DNA of 32,154 bases, taken from contig CAJWSW010000027.1 of assembly GCA_913046035.1 (NCBI GenBank), positions 1 to 32,154 of the forward strand. The letters run 5' to 3'. Shown here one piece after another: positions 15,930 through 25,870 of the stretch (position 1 is the first letter of the stretch; each line of letters begins with the position of its first letter). The DNA is from an uncultured Alphaproteobacteria bacterium (GTDB lineage: Bacteria; Pseudomonadota; Alphaproteobacteria; MPNO01; UBA830). Both the position numbers and the translations under genes were made by a program. The notes under the pieces are model-generated. The model had not been told where the DNA came from, ran no database searches, and was given only the letters and a program-made list of their open reading frames with translations.

Positions 15930-18743
15930 TTAACGCCCGTGACAGTGTTTGTATTTTTTCCCAGATCCGCATGGACACGCTGCATTACGTGGTACCTTCC
16001 CCCAAGTATCTGGATCATTCGGATCGAGCCAGCGATTAAGCGCGGTGTTTAGCTCCCAGCCGGGTGGAGCATCGGCGGGGTCTATGTCCCCCGACAGTAC
16101 TTTGCTCGATGCATTTTGAATCTGCATTGGCGCTGCAGGGTGAGGTCCTGCACTGCTGGCTAGCGCCATTTCTTTGTCTGCAAAGGCGGGATCCATGCGT
16201 GTCTCTTGCACATCAATTTCTGCTTGGGCCCGCTCCATTGCCGCTAGCTCCTCTGCATCAACGGATAGTTCAAGATGGCACATCACCGACGTAACGGTTT
16301 CGCGTAAGTTATCCAGCATGTCTTCGAACATGTCGAACGCTTCCCGTTTGTATTCGTTAAGCGGATCTTTCTGCCCGTAGGCGCGCAGACCTATTCCCTG
16401 ACGTAAATGATCAAGTGCCAAGAGGTGTTCTTTCCAAGTTTGGTCAAGCAACTGCAGCAAGAGGCTCTTCTCTGCCAAACGCATCAGGTCGGCGCTGTAA
16501 TTGGCAGTTTTAGCTGCCATCTTGTTTGCCGCGTGTTTCTTTAGTCGCTCCGTAATCTCCTCGTCGGCAATACCTTCCTCAGCGGCCCATTCAGAAATCG
16601 GTAAATCAAGGTCCAGCAAACGCATCGCCTCCTCGCGCAATGCGTCTGTGTCCCATTGTTCGGCATAGGCTTTTTCTGGGATGCAGCGTGCGACGGTATC
16701 CTCAATCGCTTGTTCGCGCATTTCAACTACGGTTTCAGACACATCCTCAGTAGTCATCAGCTCTTTGCGCTGTTCATAGATTACTTTCCGTTGGTCGTTC
16801 ATGACGTCGTCGTACTTTAGAAGGTTCTTTCGTATTTCGTAGTTTCGTTCCTCGACTTTTTTTTGCGCCTTTTCGAGTGCTTTGTTGATCCAAGGATGGA
16901 TAATCGCTTCGCCTTCTTCGAGACCAAGTTTCCGTAACATGGAATCGATGCGCTCTGACCCGAAAATACGCATGAGGTCATCTTCGAGCGACAGATAAAA
17001 TTTGGACCTTCCGGGATCACCCTGTCGGCCTGAACGGCCACGAAGTTGGTTGTCGATACGTCTTGCCTCGTGGCGCTCTGTCCCGATTACATAGAGACCA
17101 CCGGCGTTGAGAACGACCTCTTTTGATTTTGCGATTTCAGCTTCGATTTTAGCGGTAAGCTCAGGACGTCTCGCTTCTCTCTCACCTGCTGGCAGGGCGG
17201 CGATTTGCTGTTCAACCTGCATTTCGACGTTGCCTCCCAATTGTATATCGGTACCCCGACCCGCCATGTTAGTAGCGATGGTTACCGCTCCAGGTTGACC
17301 AGCTTGTGCTATAATAAGTGCTTCCTGTTCGTGGAAGCGTGCATTTAAGACATGGTGTTCAATTTGATTTTTGTTCAGAATATCGGATAGTAGTTCAGAT
17401 TTTTCGATCGAGACGGTCCCAACAAGTATTGGCTGCTTTTTCTCCTGGCAGGCGCTGATTTCTCTGAGAATTGCATTGTATTTTTCTTCCGAAGTCCTGT
17501 AGACCTCGTCGTCTTCGTCGATGCGAACCTGGGATACATTTGTCGGTATATCGACAACTTCTAAGCCATAAATTTCCGCAAATTCGCCGGCTTCAGTCAT
17601 TGCAGTGCCCGTCATGCCCGCCAACTTTGGATAAAGCCGGAAGTAATTCTGGAATGTGATCGATGCCAAGGTTTGGTTTTCATTTTGCACTGTAACGTTT
17701 TCTTTTGCTTCCAGAGCCTGATGTAGGCCTTCTGAGAAGCGCCGGCCTTCCATCATGCGGCCGGTGAATTCATCGATGATAACGATAGCGTCATCCTTGA
17801 CGATGTAGTCCGTGTCTCGCTGGAACAGTGTGTGTGCGCGCAGAGCTTGCTGCACATGGTGGACCAATGAAACATTGGTAATATCGTATAATGTCGCACC
17901 GTTTAACATATTCATTTCGCCGAGGATCTTTTCAACATTTTCGGTGCCAGTCTCGGTGAGTACTACCGTCCTTTGCTTTTCGTCCTTTTCGTAATCATCT
18001 GGGCCTAACTTTGGAATAACCGTGTCTATGGCATCGTACAATTCCGCAGCGTCTTCGGCCGGCCCTGAAATAATGAGCGGTGTTCGCGCTTCGTCGATAA
18101 AGATGTTGTCGACCTCGTCGACAATTGCGAAGTTGAATTCCCTCTGCACCATCTCTTCGATCTGAAACTTCATGTTATCGCGCAGATAGTCGAAGCCGAA
18201 CTCGTTGTTGGTGCCATAAGTTACGTCGCAGGCATACGCTGCTTGGCGTTCATGTTCCTCAAGGCCATGGGTAATGCAGCCAACGCTCAAGCCAAGGAAT
18301 TTATATATTTCGCCCATCCAATTTGCGTCGCGCGAAGCTAAATAATCGTTAACTGTTACGACGTGAACGCCCTTGCCAGTGATAGCATTTAGATACACGG
18401 GAAGGGTGGCTACTAGCGTTTTGCCTTCGCCCGTACGCATTTCTGAAATCTTACCTTGGTGAAGTACAAGTCCGCCCATGAGCTGCACATCGTAATGTCG
18501 TTGACCGAGAGTGCGCTTGGCAGCCTCGCGAACAGTAGCAAACGCTTCTGGTAATAGGTCGTCCAGATCTAGGCCGTTTTTGTATTTCTGCTGGAATTCG
18601 CTAGTACGGCCGCGAAGTTCTTCGTCTGATAGCTTTTCTAGTTCTGGTTCTAAAGCATTTATTTGCGCCACTACGCTTTGAAGGCGTTTGACCTCGCGAT
18701 CATTGGCACTGCCAAAAAAGCGTTGCGCAATCGACTGTAGCAT
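15930..18743 (-). CDS. secA: preprotein translocase ATPase SecA
   Basis: A 937-residue motor ATPase that drives unfolded proteins through SecYEG. NBD1 has Walker A MRTGEGKT at residues 102-109 and the DEAD-box-like DEVD at 209-212. The preprotein cross-linking domain, NBD2 ([17 protein letters not shown]), helical scaffold and wing domains follow in order. The C-terminal SecB/zinc-binding tail is intact (C923, C925, C934, H935 in [13 protein letters not shown]). Before it lies an extended linker rich in Ala and Pro. Length is at the upper end for the family, normal for alphaproteobacteria. It is transcribed alone, divergent from the prolyl isomerase; an export motor next to a periplasmic folding enzyme is a common arrangement in this class. 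Confidence 0.98.
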   Translation of the reverse strand: MLQSIAQRFFGSANDREVKRLQSVVAQINALEPELEKLSDEELRGRTSEFQQKYKNGLDLDDLLPEAFATVREAAKRTLGQRHYDVQLMGGLVLHQGKISEMRTGEGKTLVATLPVYLNAITGKGVHVVTVNDYLASRDANWMGEIYKFLGLSVGCITHGLEEHERQAAYACDVTYGTNNEFGFDYLRDNMKFQIEEMVQREFNFAIVDEVDNIFIDEARTPLIISGPAEDAAELYDAIDTVIPKLGPDDYEKDEKQRTVVLTETGTENVEKILGEMNMLNGATLYDITNVSLVHHVQQALRAHTLFQRDTDYIVKDDAIVIIDEFTGRMMEGRRFSEGLHQALEAKENVTVQNENQTLASITFQNYFRLYPKLAGMTGTAMTEAGEFAEIYGLEVVDIPTNVSQVRIDEDDEVYRTSEEKYNAILREISACQEKKQPILVGTVSIEKSELLSDILNKNQIEHHVLNARFHEQEALIIAQAGQPGAVTIATNMAGRGTDIQLGGNVEMQVEQQIAALPAGEREARRPELTAKIEAEIAKSKEVVLNAGGLYVIGTERHEARRIDNQLRGRSGRQGDPGRSKFYLSLEDDLMRIFGSERIDSMLRKLGLEEGEAIIHPWINKALEKAQKKVEERNYEIRKNLLKYDDVMNDQRKVIYEQRKELMTTEDVSETVVEMREQAIEDTVARCIPEKAYAEQWDTDALREEAMRLLDLDLPISEWAAEEGIADEEITERLKKHAANKMAAKTANYSADLMRLAEKSLLLQLLDQTWKEHLLALDHLRQGIGLRAYGQKDPLNEYKREAFDMFEDMLDNLRETVTSVMCHLELSVDAEELAAMERAQAEIDVQETRMDPAFADKEMALASSAGPHPAAPMQIQNASSKVLSGDIDPADAPPGWELNTALNRWLDPNDPDTWGKVPRNAACPCGSGKKYKHCHGR

Positions 18744-19111
18744 TCGAATTCCTCAGACTAAACCGCCCAATTAAGTTCAGGACGAAACGGGTAGACACTA
18801 TCACAAATCTGTTTCGCCACACAGTTATGTACCAAAATCCGCAGTGTCAACGTAAACAAAATATAATTAGACGGTTGCTAGAGCGAGGGCTGTTAATCCT
18901 AATGTCCCTGCCTATACAAATAAGGTGTTAGCTGTAGGTTTTCTAGAAAAGGAGGAACCCTTGAGTGTATCAGATTAGCCAAAGATATTGTAGATATTAT
19001 TATGATGAAACATTGATGTATCTCATTTCCGAGGCCGGCTGCTTGAGTACTTTCAGGTGTTACGAGAAACATGGGTTATGGGGACAGAGAGCTAATTACA
19101 AGGTCAAAGCT
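18744..19111. other. secA / prolyl isomerase divergent intergenic region with an upstream start signal
   Basis: This 368-base stretch separates the two start codons. It holds the secA promoter candidate at 18824-18850. It also has a strong AAGGAGG ribosome-binding site at 18949-18955. Nine bases after it, a GTG at 18965 opens a frame that runs straight into the isomerase gene. Alternatively, a TTG at 18961 in another frame would encode only five residues. The 49 residues between 18965 and 19112 are Tyr/Cys-rich and look unlike an isomerase N-terminus. Nothing else was recognised. Confidence 0.5.
18824..18850 (-). promoter_or_regulatory. possible secA promoter
   Basis: On the minus strand a perfect TTGACA -35 (18850-18845) is followed after 15 bases by CATAAC (18829-18824), which keeps four of six -10 bases. 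It would start transcription about 70-80 bases before the secA ATG. The short spacer lowers confidence. Confidence 0.35.
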
Positions 19112-19975
19112 ATGAAGACTGGAATTTTTTTGGCGTTAGCAGCCGTCTTGCTTTTGGTTGTTTTGCCAGCAAAAGCAGAAAATACGAAAGTGCCTAATAA
19201 TCCCGTTATTGCTACCGTTGATGGCGCGAAAATTTTTCGTTCGGATATCGACTTGGCGCGCGCACAATTGCCGGAACAATTTCGTAGCCTCCCAATGGAT
19301 CAGATATTTACACCCCTCGTTAACCAACTTATCCGATCAAAGCTGATTGCGACGAGGGCGCGGGCGGCAAAACTGGATACTTCCGTTCTTTATAAGCGAC
19401 GCTTGGCGCTGCTTAAGGATCGCCTGCTTGGAGAAATGCTGCTTGATGAAATGATCGGCGATCGCGTGGACGAGGAAGCACTCCGGGCAAGATACCGCGA
19501 GACAATTGCAAAGCTCCCCTCAAGAGAAGAGATCCGCGCCCGTCATATACTTGTTAAGACAAAGGATGAGGCTTTAAGCATAGTGAAGGAACTGATCGCG
19601 GGCGCTGATTTTGCTGCACTGGCTGTTGCCAAGTCAATCGGCCCGTCGAAATCGCGTGGGGGCGACTTGGACTATTTTGGGCGCGGGCAAATGGTCCCGC
19701 CATTCGAACAAGCGGCCTTCGCGTTGGCCAGGGGAGAGTTTACGAAGGTTCCTGTCCAGTCGCCTTTTGGGTGGCACGTCATAAAGGTTGAAGATCGGCG
19801 TCAATCTAAGCCGCCGACTTTCGAGGAAAGCCGCCCAAAACTAGTGCAAGAGCTGTCAGAAGAGATTACAGCTGATCTTGTAAAGAGCCTTATAACAAGC
19901 GCCAAAATTGAGCGATTTGAGGCTGATGGCACAGCGCCGCGCCTAAAGCTAATTCAACCTTCGCTAACGCGTTAG
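19112..19975 (+). CDS. periplasmic peptidylprolyl isomerase (parvulin/SurA-like)
   Basis: A 287-residue exported folding catalyst. Residues 1-23 are a signal peptide (MKTGIFLALAAVLLLVVLPA, cut near AKA). An N-terminal SurA/PrsA-type helical region (VIATVDGAKIFRSDIDLARA) surrounds the single parvulin domain: REEIRARHILVKTKDEA, then SRGGDLDYFGRGQMVPPFE, then SPFGWHVIKVEDRR, where the conserved parvulin residues are present. It should isomerise prolyl bonds in periplasmic or outer-membrane proteins. The ATG at 19112 is preferred because it begins the signal peptide and has AAGG at 19100-19103. A longer form from the GTG at 18965 has the better ribosome-binding site (see findings). A perfect 14-base palindrome covers its stop codon. 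Confidence 0.88.
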   Translation: MKTGIFLALAAVLLLVVLPAKAENTKVPNNPVIATVDGAKIFRSDIDLARAQLPEQFRSLPMDQIFTPLVNQLIRSKLIATRARAAKLDTSVLYKRRLALLKDRLLGEMLLDEMIGDRVDEEALRARYRETIAKLPSREEIRARHILVKTKDEALSIVKELIAGADFAALAVAKSIGPSKSRGGDLDYFGRGQMVPPFEQAAFALARGEFTKVPVQSPFGWHVIKVEDRRQSKPPTFEESRPKLVQELSEEITADLVKSLITSAKIERFEADGTAPRLKLIQPSLTR

Positions 19976-19992
19976 CACAAAATCAGATTTTG
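19963..19992. repeat. palindrome over the isomerase stop codon plus adjacent hairpin
   Basis: GCTAACGCGTTAGC (19963-19976) is a perfect 14-base palindrome containing the TAG stop at 19973-19975. One base later CAAAAT (19978-19983) pairs with ATTTTG (19987-19992) over a 3-base loop. Neither is followed by a U-run. The remaining 130 bases before the convergent aminotransferase show nothing else. Confidence 0.45.
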
Positions 19993-20122
19993 GGACGCAA
20001 AGACAACCAAAATTTAGATCAGGGAGGGTTCGATATATAAGAAAAGTTTAGCTATTTTCGGTATAAGCCCTATAAGTTTATGTGCATTTAAATCAGCGGG
20101 AAACTGGTACTTTAAGAATGGT

Positions 20123-21346
<1,224 letters not shown>

Positions 21347-21422
21347 TTAAGATGCAGTTGCAACCTACGCCCGCCGCTCTGGGCAGGCAACCATAGGATT
21401 TTCCTTTTGCGCACTGCTTTAC

Positions 21423-21453
21423 AGTTCAATTGTGCGAAGGTGTGCACTGAACT
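21423..21453. promoter_or_regulatory. hairpin in the aatA-argJ divergent region
   Basis: AGTTCA (21423-21428) pairs with TGAACT (21448-21453), and GTGC (21432-21435) with GCAC (21444-21447): ten pairs with a 3-base bulge and an 8-base loop. It lies 98 bases upstream of the aatA start. The 309-base region 21326-21634 otherwise holds a TTGACG at 21480-21485 without a convincing -10. No riboswitch or small gene was recognised there. Confidence 0.35.
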
Positions 21454-21634
21454 AAATCCTTCCGCAATATTCTCGTGTATTGACGCTCAAAAGTGCTTCC
21501 GTGGCGGTTTGATATCAATCTTTGTGCTAGGTTGTCGGTCCCGAATTCATTCGACCATGATTGTAAAATTTCCGCTGTCTTCGGATTCGCGGTAAGGTTG
21601 AAAGAGAAGATCATTACCGAGTGATAAACAGAAG

Positions 21635-22864
21635 ATGGTAAAAAAATCCCCTTTGGCGCCCGTCAGATTCCCAAAAATACCTGCGATCTCGGGTGTTTCA
21701 ATAGCCAGCATCTCATGTGGTCTTAAATACAAGGGCCGTAAAGATCTTTTCGTGGCTTCATTCGATAAGGGCACGAAGGTTGCTGGCGTTTTTACGAAAT
21801 CGAAGACTGCGTCGGCGCCTGTCGATTGGTGCAAGCGTCAGGTGGGTCGGCGGGGTGCTAGGGCGCTTATCGTTAATGCCGGTAACGCCAATGCGTTCAC
21901 CGGTTTGGCGGGAGAAAAAGCCGTGCGACGGACGGTTGAGTGGCTTGCAAAGGTGCTCAATGTGCCTAGGAGCCAGGTGTTTGTAGCCTCGACTGGCGTC
22001 ATCGGCGAAATTTTGCCTGATGATAAGATTACTCGGTCTTTAGTGGGACTTAAGAAATTACTTTCACCTTACGGATGGGCCGATGCAGCGACCGCCATTA
22101 TGACAACTGATACCTTTCCCAAGGGCGCGTGGCGGAGTGTAAGGATAGGCGATGCCGACGTGATTATCGGCGGCATTGCAAAAGGTTCTGGGATGATCGC
22201 CCCGGATATGGCTACCATGCTTTCGTTCGTTTTTACTGATGCCGCAATACCGACAGACGTGCTGCAAACAGTGACCGCAAGAGCCGTTGACAAATCATTC
22301 AATGCTATATCCGTCGACGGTGATACATCAACTAGTGACACGGTGCTTGTTTTTGCGACGGGAGCAGCAAAGCATCCGAAAATATCAAAGCCCAACGACA
22401 CGAAACTTCGTGCTTTCCGCATCGCATTGGAAGAGGTTATGACGGATCTTGCCCAACAGATCGTGCGCGATGGGGAAGGAGCTTCTAAGTTTGTTACTAT
22501 AAATGTCTCGGGTGCATCATCTGCAAGGGCCGCTAAAAAAGTTGGATTTGCAATTGCGAATTCGCCTTTGGTTAAAACTGCTATCGCGGGCGAAGATGCA
22601 AATTGGGGGCGTATCGTGATGGCGGTAGGGAAGTCTGGCGAGAGAGTTGATCGCGATAAACTAGCAATAAGTATTGGAGGTACCACCGTCGCTGAAAGAG
22701 GGACGGTAGTGGACGATTACCAGGAGGCTCCAGTTGCAAAACATATGAAAGGACAAGAAATCGACGTCAGTGTCGATCTAAATATCGGAAAAGGCGCGGC
22801 GACGGTATGGACCTGCGATCTGACGCACGGTTACGTTTCAATAAATGCTGATTACCGTTCATAA
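21635..22864 (+). CDS. argJ: bifunctional glutamate N-acetyltransferase/amino-acid acetyltransferase ArgJ
   Basis: A 409-residue Ntn-type enzyme that transfers the acetyl group of N-acetylornithine to glutamate, recycling acetyl groups in arginine synthesis; bifunctional versions also use acetyl-CoA. The precursor self-cleaves between Ala193 and Thr194 in KGSGMIAPDMATML, giving alpha and beta chains with Thr as nucleophile. Other family marks are NAGNANAFTG (81-90), STGVIGE (119-125) and EDANWGRIVMAVGKSG. The C-terminus ends with the typical short YVSINADYRS. The ATG at 21635 has only a weak AGAAG upstream. mutT follows after 37 bases, a pairing often seen in alphaproteobacteria. Confidence 0.96.
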   Translation: MVKKSPLAPVRFPKIPAISGVSIASISCGLKYKGRKDLFVASFDKGTKVAGVFTKSKTASAPVDWCKRQVGRRGARALIVNAGNANAFTGLAGEKAVRRTVEWLAKVLNVPRSQVFVASTGVIGEILPDDKITRSLVGLKKLLSPYGWADAATAIMTTDTFPKGAWRSVRIGDADVIIGGIAKGSGMIAPDMATMLSFVFTDAAIPTDVLQTVTARAVDKSFNAISVDGDTSTSDTVLVFATGAAKHPKISKPNDTKLRAFRIALEEVMTDLAQQIVRDGEGASKFVTINVSGASSARAAKKVGFAIANSPLVKTAIAGEDANWGRIVMAVGKSGERVDRDKLAISIGGTTVAERGTVVDDYQEAPVAKHMKGQEIDVSVDLNIGKGAATVWTCDLTHGYVSINADYRS

Positions 22865-22901
22865 AAAGTTCATTTCTTCTCACAAAGATTAGAATTTCTA
22901 T

Positions 22902-23321
22902 ATGTCTTCCTCAAAACGCCGTATGCCAATAGTCGTAGTTGCCGCGGTTGCTCTTTTTGATACAGATGGTCGCGTGTTGGTCGCGCAACGGCCGGAAGGA
23001 AAGTCCATGGCGGGGTTGTGGGAGTTTCCTGGGGGTAAATTGGAGCAAGGCGAGACACCAGAGGAAGCTCTTATCCGCGAATTGCGTGAAGAATTAGCAA
23101 TAGAAACGGTCGAAAGCTGCTTGGCTCCCTTCACATTTGCATCCCATGCCTACAACGATTTTCACCTATTGATGCCGCTGTACGTTTGCCGAAAATGGGA
23201 TGGCAAGATCACGCCCGTAGAGCGCCAACAAATTAAATGGGTGGAGCCGATGAGGCTTAGCGAGTATCCAATGCCTCCAGCTGATAAGCCTCTTATTGCG
23301 ATGCTTCGAGATTATTTCTGA
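22902..23321 (+). CDS. mutT: (deoxy)nucleoside triphosphate pyrophosphohydrolase MutT (Nudix)
   Basis: A 139-residue Nudix hydrolase. The Nudix box runs from Gly45 to Ile67 (GKLEQGETPEEALIRELREE), with every consensus residue present. The upstream AQRPEGKSMAGLWEFPGG is the MutT signature for 8-oxo-dGTP binding. It hydrolyses oxidised dGTP to the monophosphate, preventing A:T to C:G transversions. Length is typical of the short MutT form, without a fused ThiE domain. It lies 37 bases after argJ and 37 bases before the first of two MFS genes. Confidence 0.93.
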   Translation: MSSSKRRMPIVVVAAVALFDTDGRVLVAQRPEGKSMAGLWEFPGGKLEQGETPEEALIRELREELAIETVESCLAPFTFASHAYNDFHLLMPLYVCRKWDGKITPVERQQIKWVEPMRLSEYPMPPADKPLIAMLRDYF

Positions 23322-23358
23322 CGTGTAATTTAACACACATCGTGGTACCGCATTCGCC

Positions 23359-24612
23359 ATGCTAGGTAAAACCTCTCCTTTAGTGACAGCGTACCGCAGT
23401 AATCCGCGTGGATGGGCTATCGTGACCTTCATGTTTGTCGCGCTGGGTTTTGTATTTTCTGCTCGTTCCGCACTTGGCCTAATTATGCCTGCTTGGGAAG
23501 AGGACTTAGGCTGGGATCGCACCTTCCTATCCAGTGGTGGGTCGATCATTCTAATTTTCATGACATTGATATCGCCATTGGCGGGTAATTTGTTAGACCG
23601 CATCGGTCCCCGTCCTGTCGTGGTAGGCGCGTTATTGTGTGTTGGCGTGTCGATTGCCTCAACTTCGTTAATGACCCAGCCGTGGCAATTTATCCTCCTA
23701 TTCTGTGTAATTGGAGGTCTTGGTTACGGTTCATTGGCGGCACCCCAGGCATCCGCCACAATCGCCCAACTGTTCGATGAGCACCGAGGATTGGCGACAG
23801 GCATTGCGACCTCGGGCGCTTCCGGAGGCCTCCTTTTGATGATGCCCCTTCTCGCGATCTTGGTGGAGTGGGCAGGTTGGCGCACTGCGTTTGTTGGCTT
23901 TGGAATCTTCGTGATGGCGCTTGCACCCGTAGCCTGGTTTTTGATCACCCCGGCCAGCCGCACCGCACTCAAAGTTAGTGGCACGACCGAAGTAGGGCTA
24001 GCATCTCGGTTAGGCCTTATTGCAAGGAACCCCACCTTCTGGCTGCTTTTTTTTGGGTTTGTCCTTTGCGGGTTCACAACGTCAGGTGTGATTGAGGTGC
24101 ACTTGATTCCCTATGCAATGTCTTGCGGTTATCCCCGATTTGAGAGTGCGGCGGCACTTGGTCTTTTATCGGGCGCAAATATGTGCGGAATGATCATAGC
24201 AGGCTATCTCGCCGATAAAGTTAACCGGCCGTTGCTATTGGGTGCAATTTACTTTTTTCGAGCCCTTTCGTTTCTGATTCTTATGCGTATCACAGGTAAT
24301 CCTGAGCTATTATTTCTTTTTGCAATTATCTTCGGCATTTTTGATTATTCGGCAATGCCTGTGCTCGCAAGCCTCGTAAGCACCCACATTGGTGTCCGTG
24401 TGATGGGGCTAACGCTGGGTCTGTTATTTGGTGGGCATTCCGCGGGAGCAGCGGCCGGTGCCTTTATGGGTGGCTATTTCTTTGACAACTTCCAGAGCTA
24501 TGAATGGGTTTGGATTGTTTCCATCGGTCTCGCTTTTTTAGCGGCAGCCTTTTCTTGGCTAATTCGTGAAAATTCTGATGACAAGTCAGCGGCACATCAG
24601 GTTGCGGCATGA
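23359..24612 (+). CDS. MFS transporter, first of a tandem pair
   Basis: A 417-residue major facilitator protein with about twelve helices, in the group that includes OFA/monocarboxylate-type and YbfB-like permeases; substrate unknown. Helix 1 is GWAIVTFMFVALGFVFSARS, the loop 2-3 DRIGPRP motif is near residue 80, and SGASGG marks helix 5. The second half begins with FVLCGFTTSGVIEVHLIPYA and has THIGVRVMGLTLGLLFGGHS near helix 11. The next gene is clearly a paralogue with the same blocks in the same places. The ATG at 23359 has no strong ribosome-binding site. Its stop TGA (24610-24612) overlaps the AGGA ribosome-binding site of the next gene. Confidence 0.88.
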   Translation: MLGKTSPLVTAYRSNPRGWAIVTFMFVALGFVFSARSALGLIMPAWEEDLGWDRTFLSSGGSIILIFMTLISPLAGNLLDRIGPRPVVVGALLCVGVSIASTSLMTQPWQFILLFCVIGGLGYGSLAAPQASATIAQLFDEHRGLATGIATSGASGGLLLMMPLLAILVEWAGWRTAFVGFGIFVMALAPVAWFLITPASRTALKVSGTTEVGLASRLGLIARNPTFWLLFFGFVLCGFTTSGVIEVHLIPYAMSCGYPRFESAAALGLLSGANMCGMIIAGYLADKVNRPLLLGAIYFFRALSFLILMRITGNPELLFLFAIIFGIFDYSAMPVLASLVSTHIGVRVMGLTLGLLFGGHSAGAAAGAFMGGYFFDNFQSYEWVWIVSIGLAFLAAAFSWLIRENSDDKSAAHQVAA

Positions 24613-24622
24613 GGAACTTTTC

Positions 24623-25870
24623 GTGGATTTAGTGGGCCAAACTAATCGTCGCCGCGGCTGGATAGTTGTCGTGATCTGTTTTGTTGCGCTCAGTTTCACA
24701 TTTGCGTCACGCTCTTCGATAAGCATGGTGTTACCTATTTGGGCGACGGAACTAGGCTGGTCAGCTACAGAGGTATCCACAGGTGCATCTTTGGTACTTG
24801 TGATGATGGCGCTGGGGTCGCCTATCGCCGGCAACTTTCTGGATCGCTTTGGGGCGAAGGCTATTCTTACTAGCGGTTTATTGGCGCTTGGTTTGGGGAT
24901 TGGTGCCACGTCTTATGTTTCAGAGACGCTATTTTATTACGTACTCTTTGGGATTATTGGCGGTGTCGGCTGGGCATCGGTTTCGATCCCTATGGTGACC
25001 GCGGCAGTCTCCAATTATTTCGTTAAGTTTCGAGGGCTAGCCATCGGTATTGGCGTTTCCGGCGCTTCCGGCGGCCAACTGCCGGTACTCACTTTGCTGG
25101 GCGCTATGATCGCCGCATTGGGTTGGCGGCAGTCTTATCAGGTTCTTGCTGTCGTCATGTTCGTGCTGGCGACACTTGTGTACCTCTGCTTAAGACCACC
25201 GCTCAAAGAACCTAATCAAAGAAAGACTGCGGAGACCGCTTTAGAAAATGATGGTTTGGTTAGCCGTTTAGGTTTTTTATTTGCAAATCAAACCTTTCTA
25301 CTTTTACTGGGTGCATTCTCTCTCTGCGGATTTACAACGGCTGGCGTAATTGATGTTTACTTTATTCCTTACGCCATTACCTGCGGCTTCACCTTAGTCG
25401 AAGGTTCAGCAGCGTATGGTATCCACGGGCTCGGAAATCTGGCCGGTGTTATCTTATTTTCGTGGCTTGCTGACCACGTCAACCGGCCACGGCTATTAGC
25501 CAGTATGTTTTTTTTTCGCGCAATCACCTTCATACTGCTGTTGTTTATATCGATTGATATAAGCGTCATGTTTGTCTTCGCAGCGATTTTCGGAGTGCTT
25601 AACTTCGCGACTTTTCCTGTGATTGCTAATATCGTGGCAACCCACATAGGTGTTCGGATTATTGGACTGACGCTTGGTTTGCTGTTCGGGGGGCATTCGC
25701 TTGGCGCAGCAATCGGTGTCGTATTTGGAGGATTAATGTTTGATCTTACGGCCAAGTACGAGTTTGTTTGGTGGCTATCGGCAGGTTTGGCAGCAATGGC
25801 CGGGGTCTTCGCCATTTTTGTAAAAGAAACCCGGTTACCACCTGTAAAAGATGTTCTCACAGACGCCTAA
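24623..25870 (+). CDS. MFS transporter, second of a tandem pair
   Basis: A 415-residue paralogue of the preceding permease. Shared blocks include GWIVVVICFVALSFTFASRS (helix 1), SGASGG, FSLCGFTTAGVIDVYFIPYA and THIGVRIIGLTLGLLFGGHS. The frame is open back to an ATG at 24566 inside the upstream gene. The GTG at 24623 is preferred because AGGA (24612-24615) lies seven bases before it and no long overlap is then needed. The pair could form two carriers of different specificity or a heterodimer; the sequence does not decide. Its TAA overlaps the stop of the convergent methyltransferase-family gene (25867-25870), so no terminator lies between them. Confidence 0.86.
   Translation: MDLVGQTNRRRGWIVVVICFVALSFTFASRSSISMVLPIWATELGWSATEVSTGASLVLVMMALGSPIAGNFLDRFGAKAILTSGLLALGLGIGATSYVSETLFYYVLFGIIGGVGWASVSIPMVTAAVSNYFVKFRGLAIGIGVSGASGGQLPVLTLLGAMIAALGWRQSYQVLAVVMFVLATLVYLCLRPPLKEPNQRKTAETALENDGLVSRLGFLFANQTFLLLLGAFSLCGFTTAGVIDVYFIPYAITCGFTLVEGSAAYGIHGLGNLAGVILFSWLADHVNRPRLLASMFFFRAITFILLLFISIDISVMFVFAAIFGVLNFATFPVIANIVATHIGVRIIGLTLGLLFGGHSLGAAIGVVFGGLMFDLTAKYEFVWWLSAGLAAMAGVFAIFVKETRLPPVKDVLTDA

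Noticed and set aside
22069-22686. 205-codon ORF antisense to argJ
   Set aside because: It mirrors the argJ codons and has no signal, motif or ribosome-binding site of its own.
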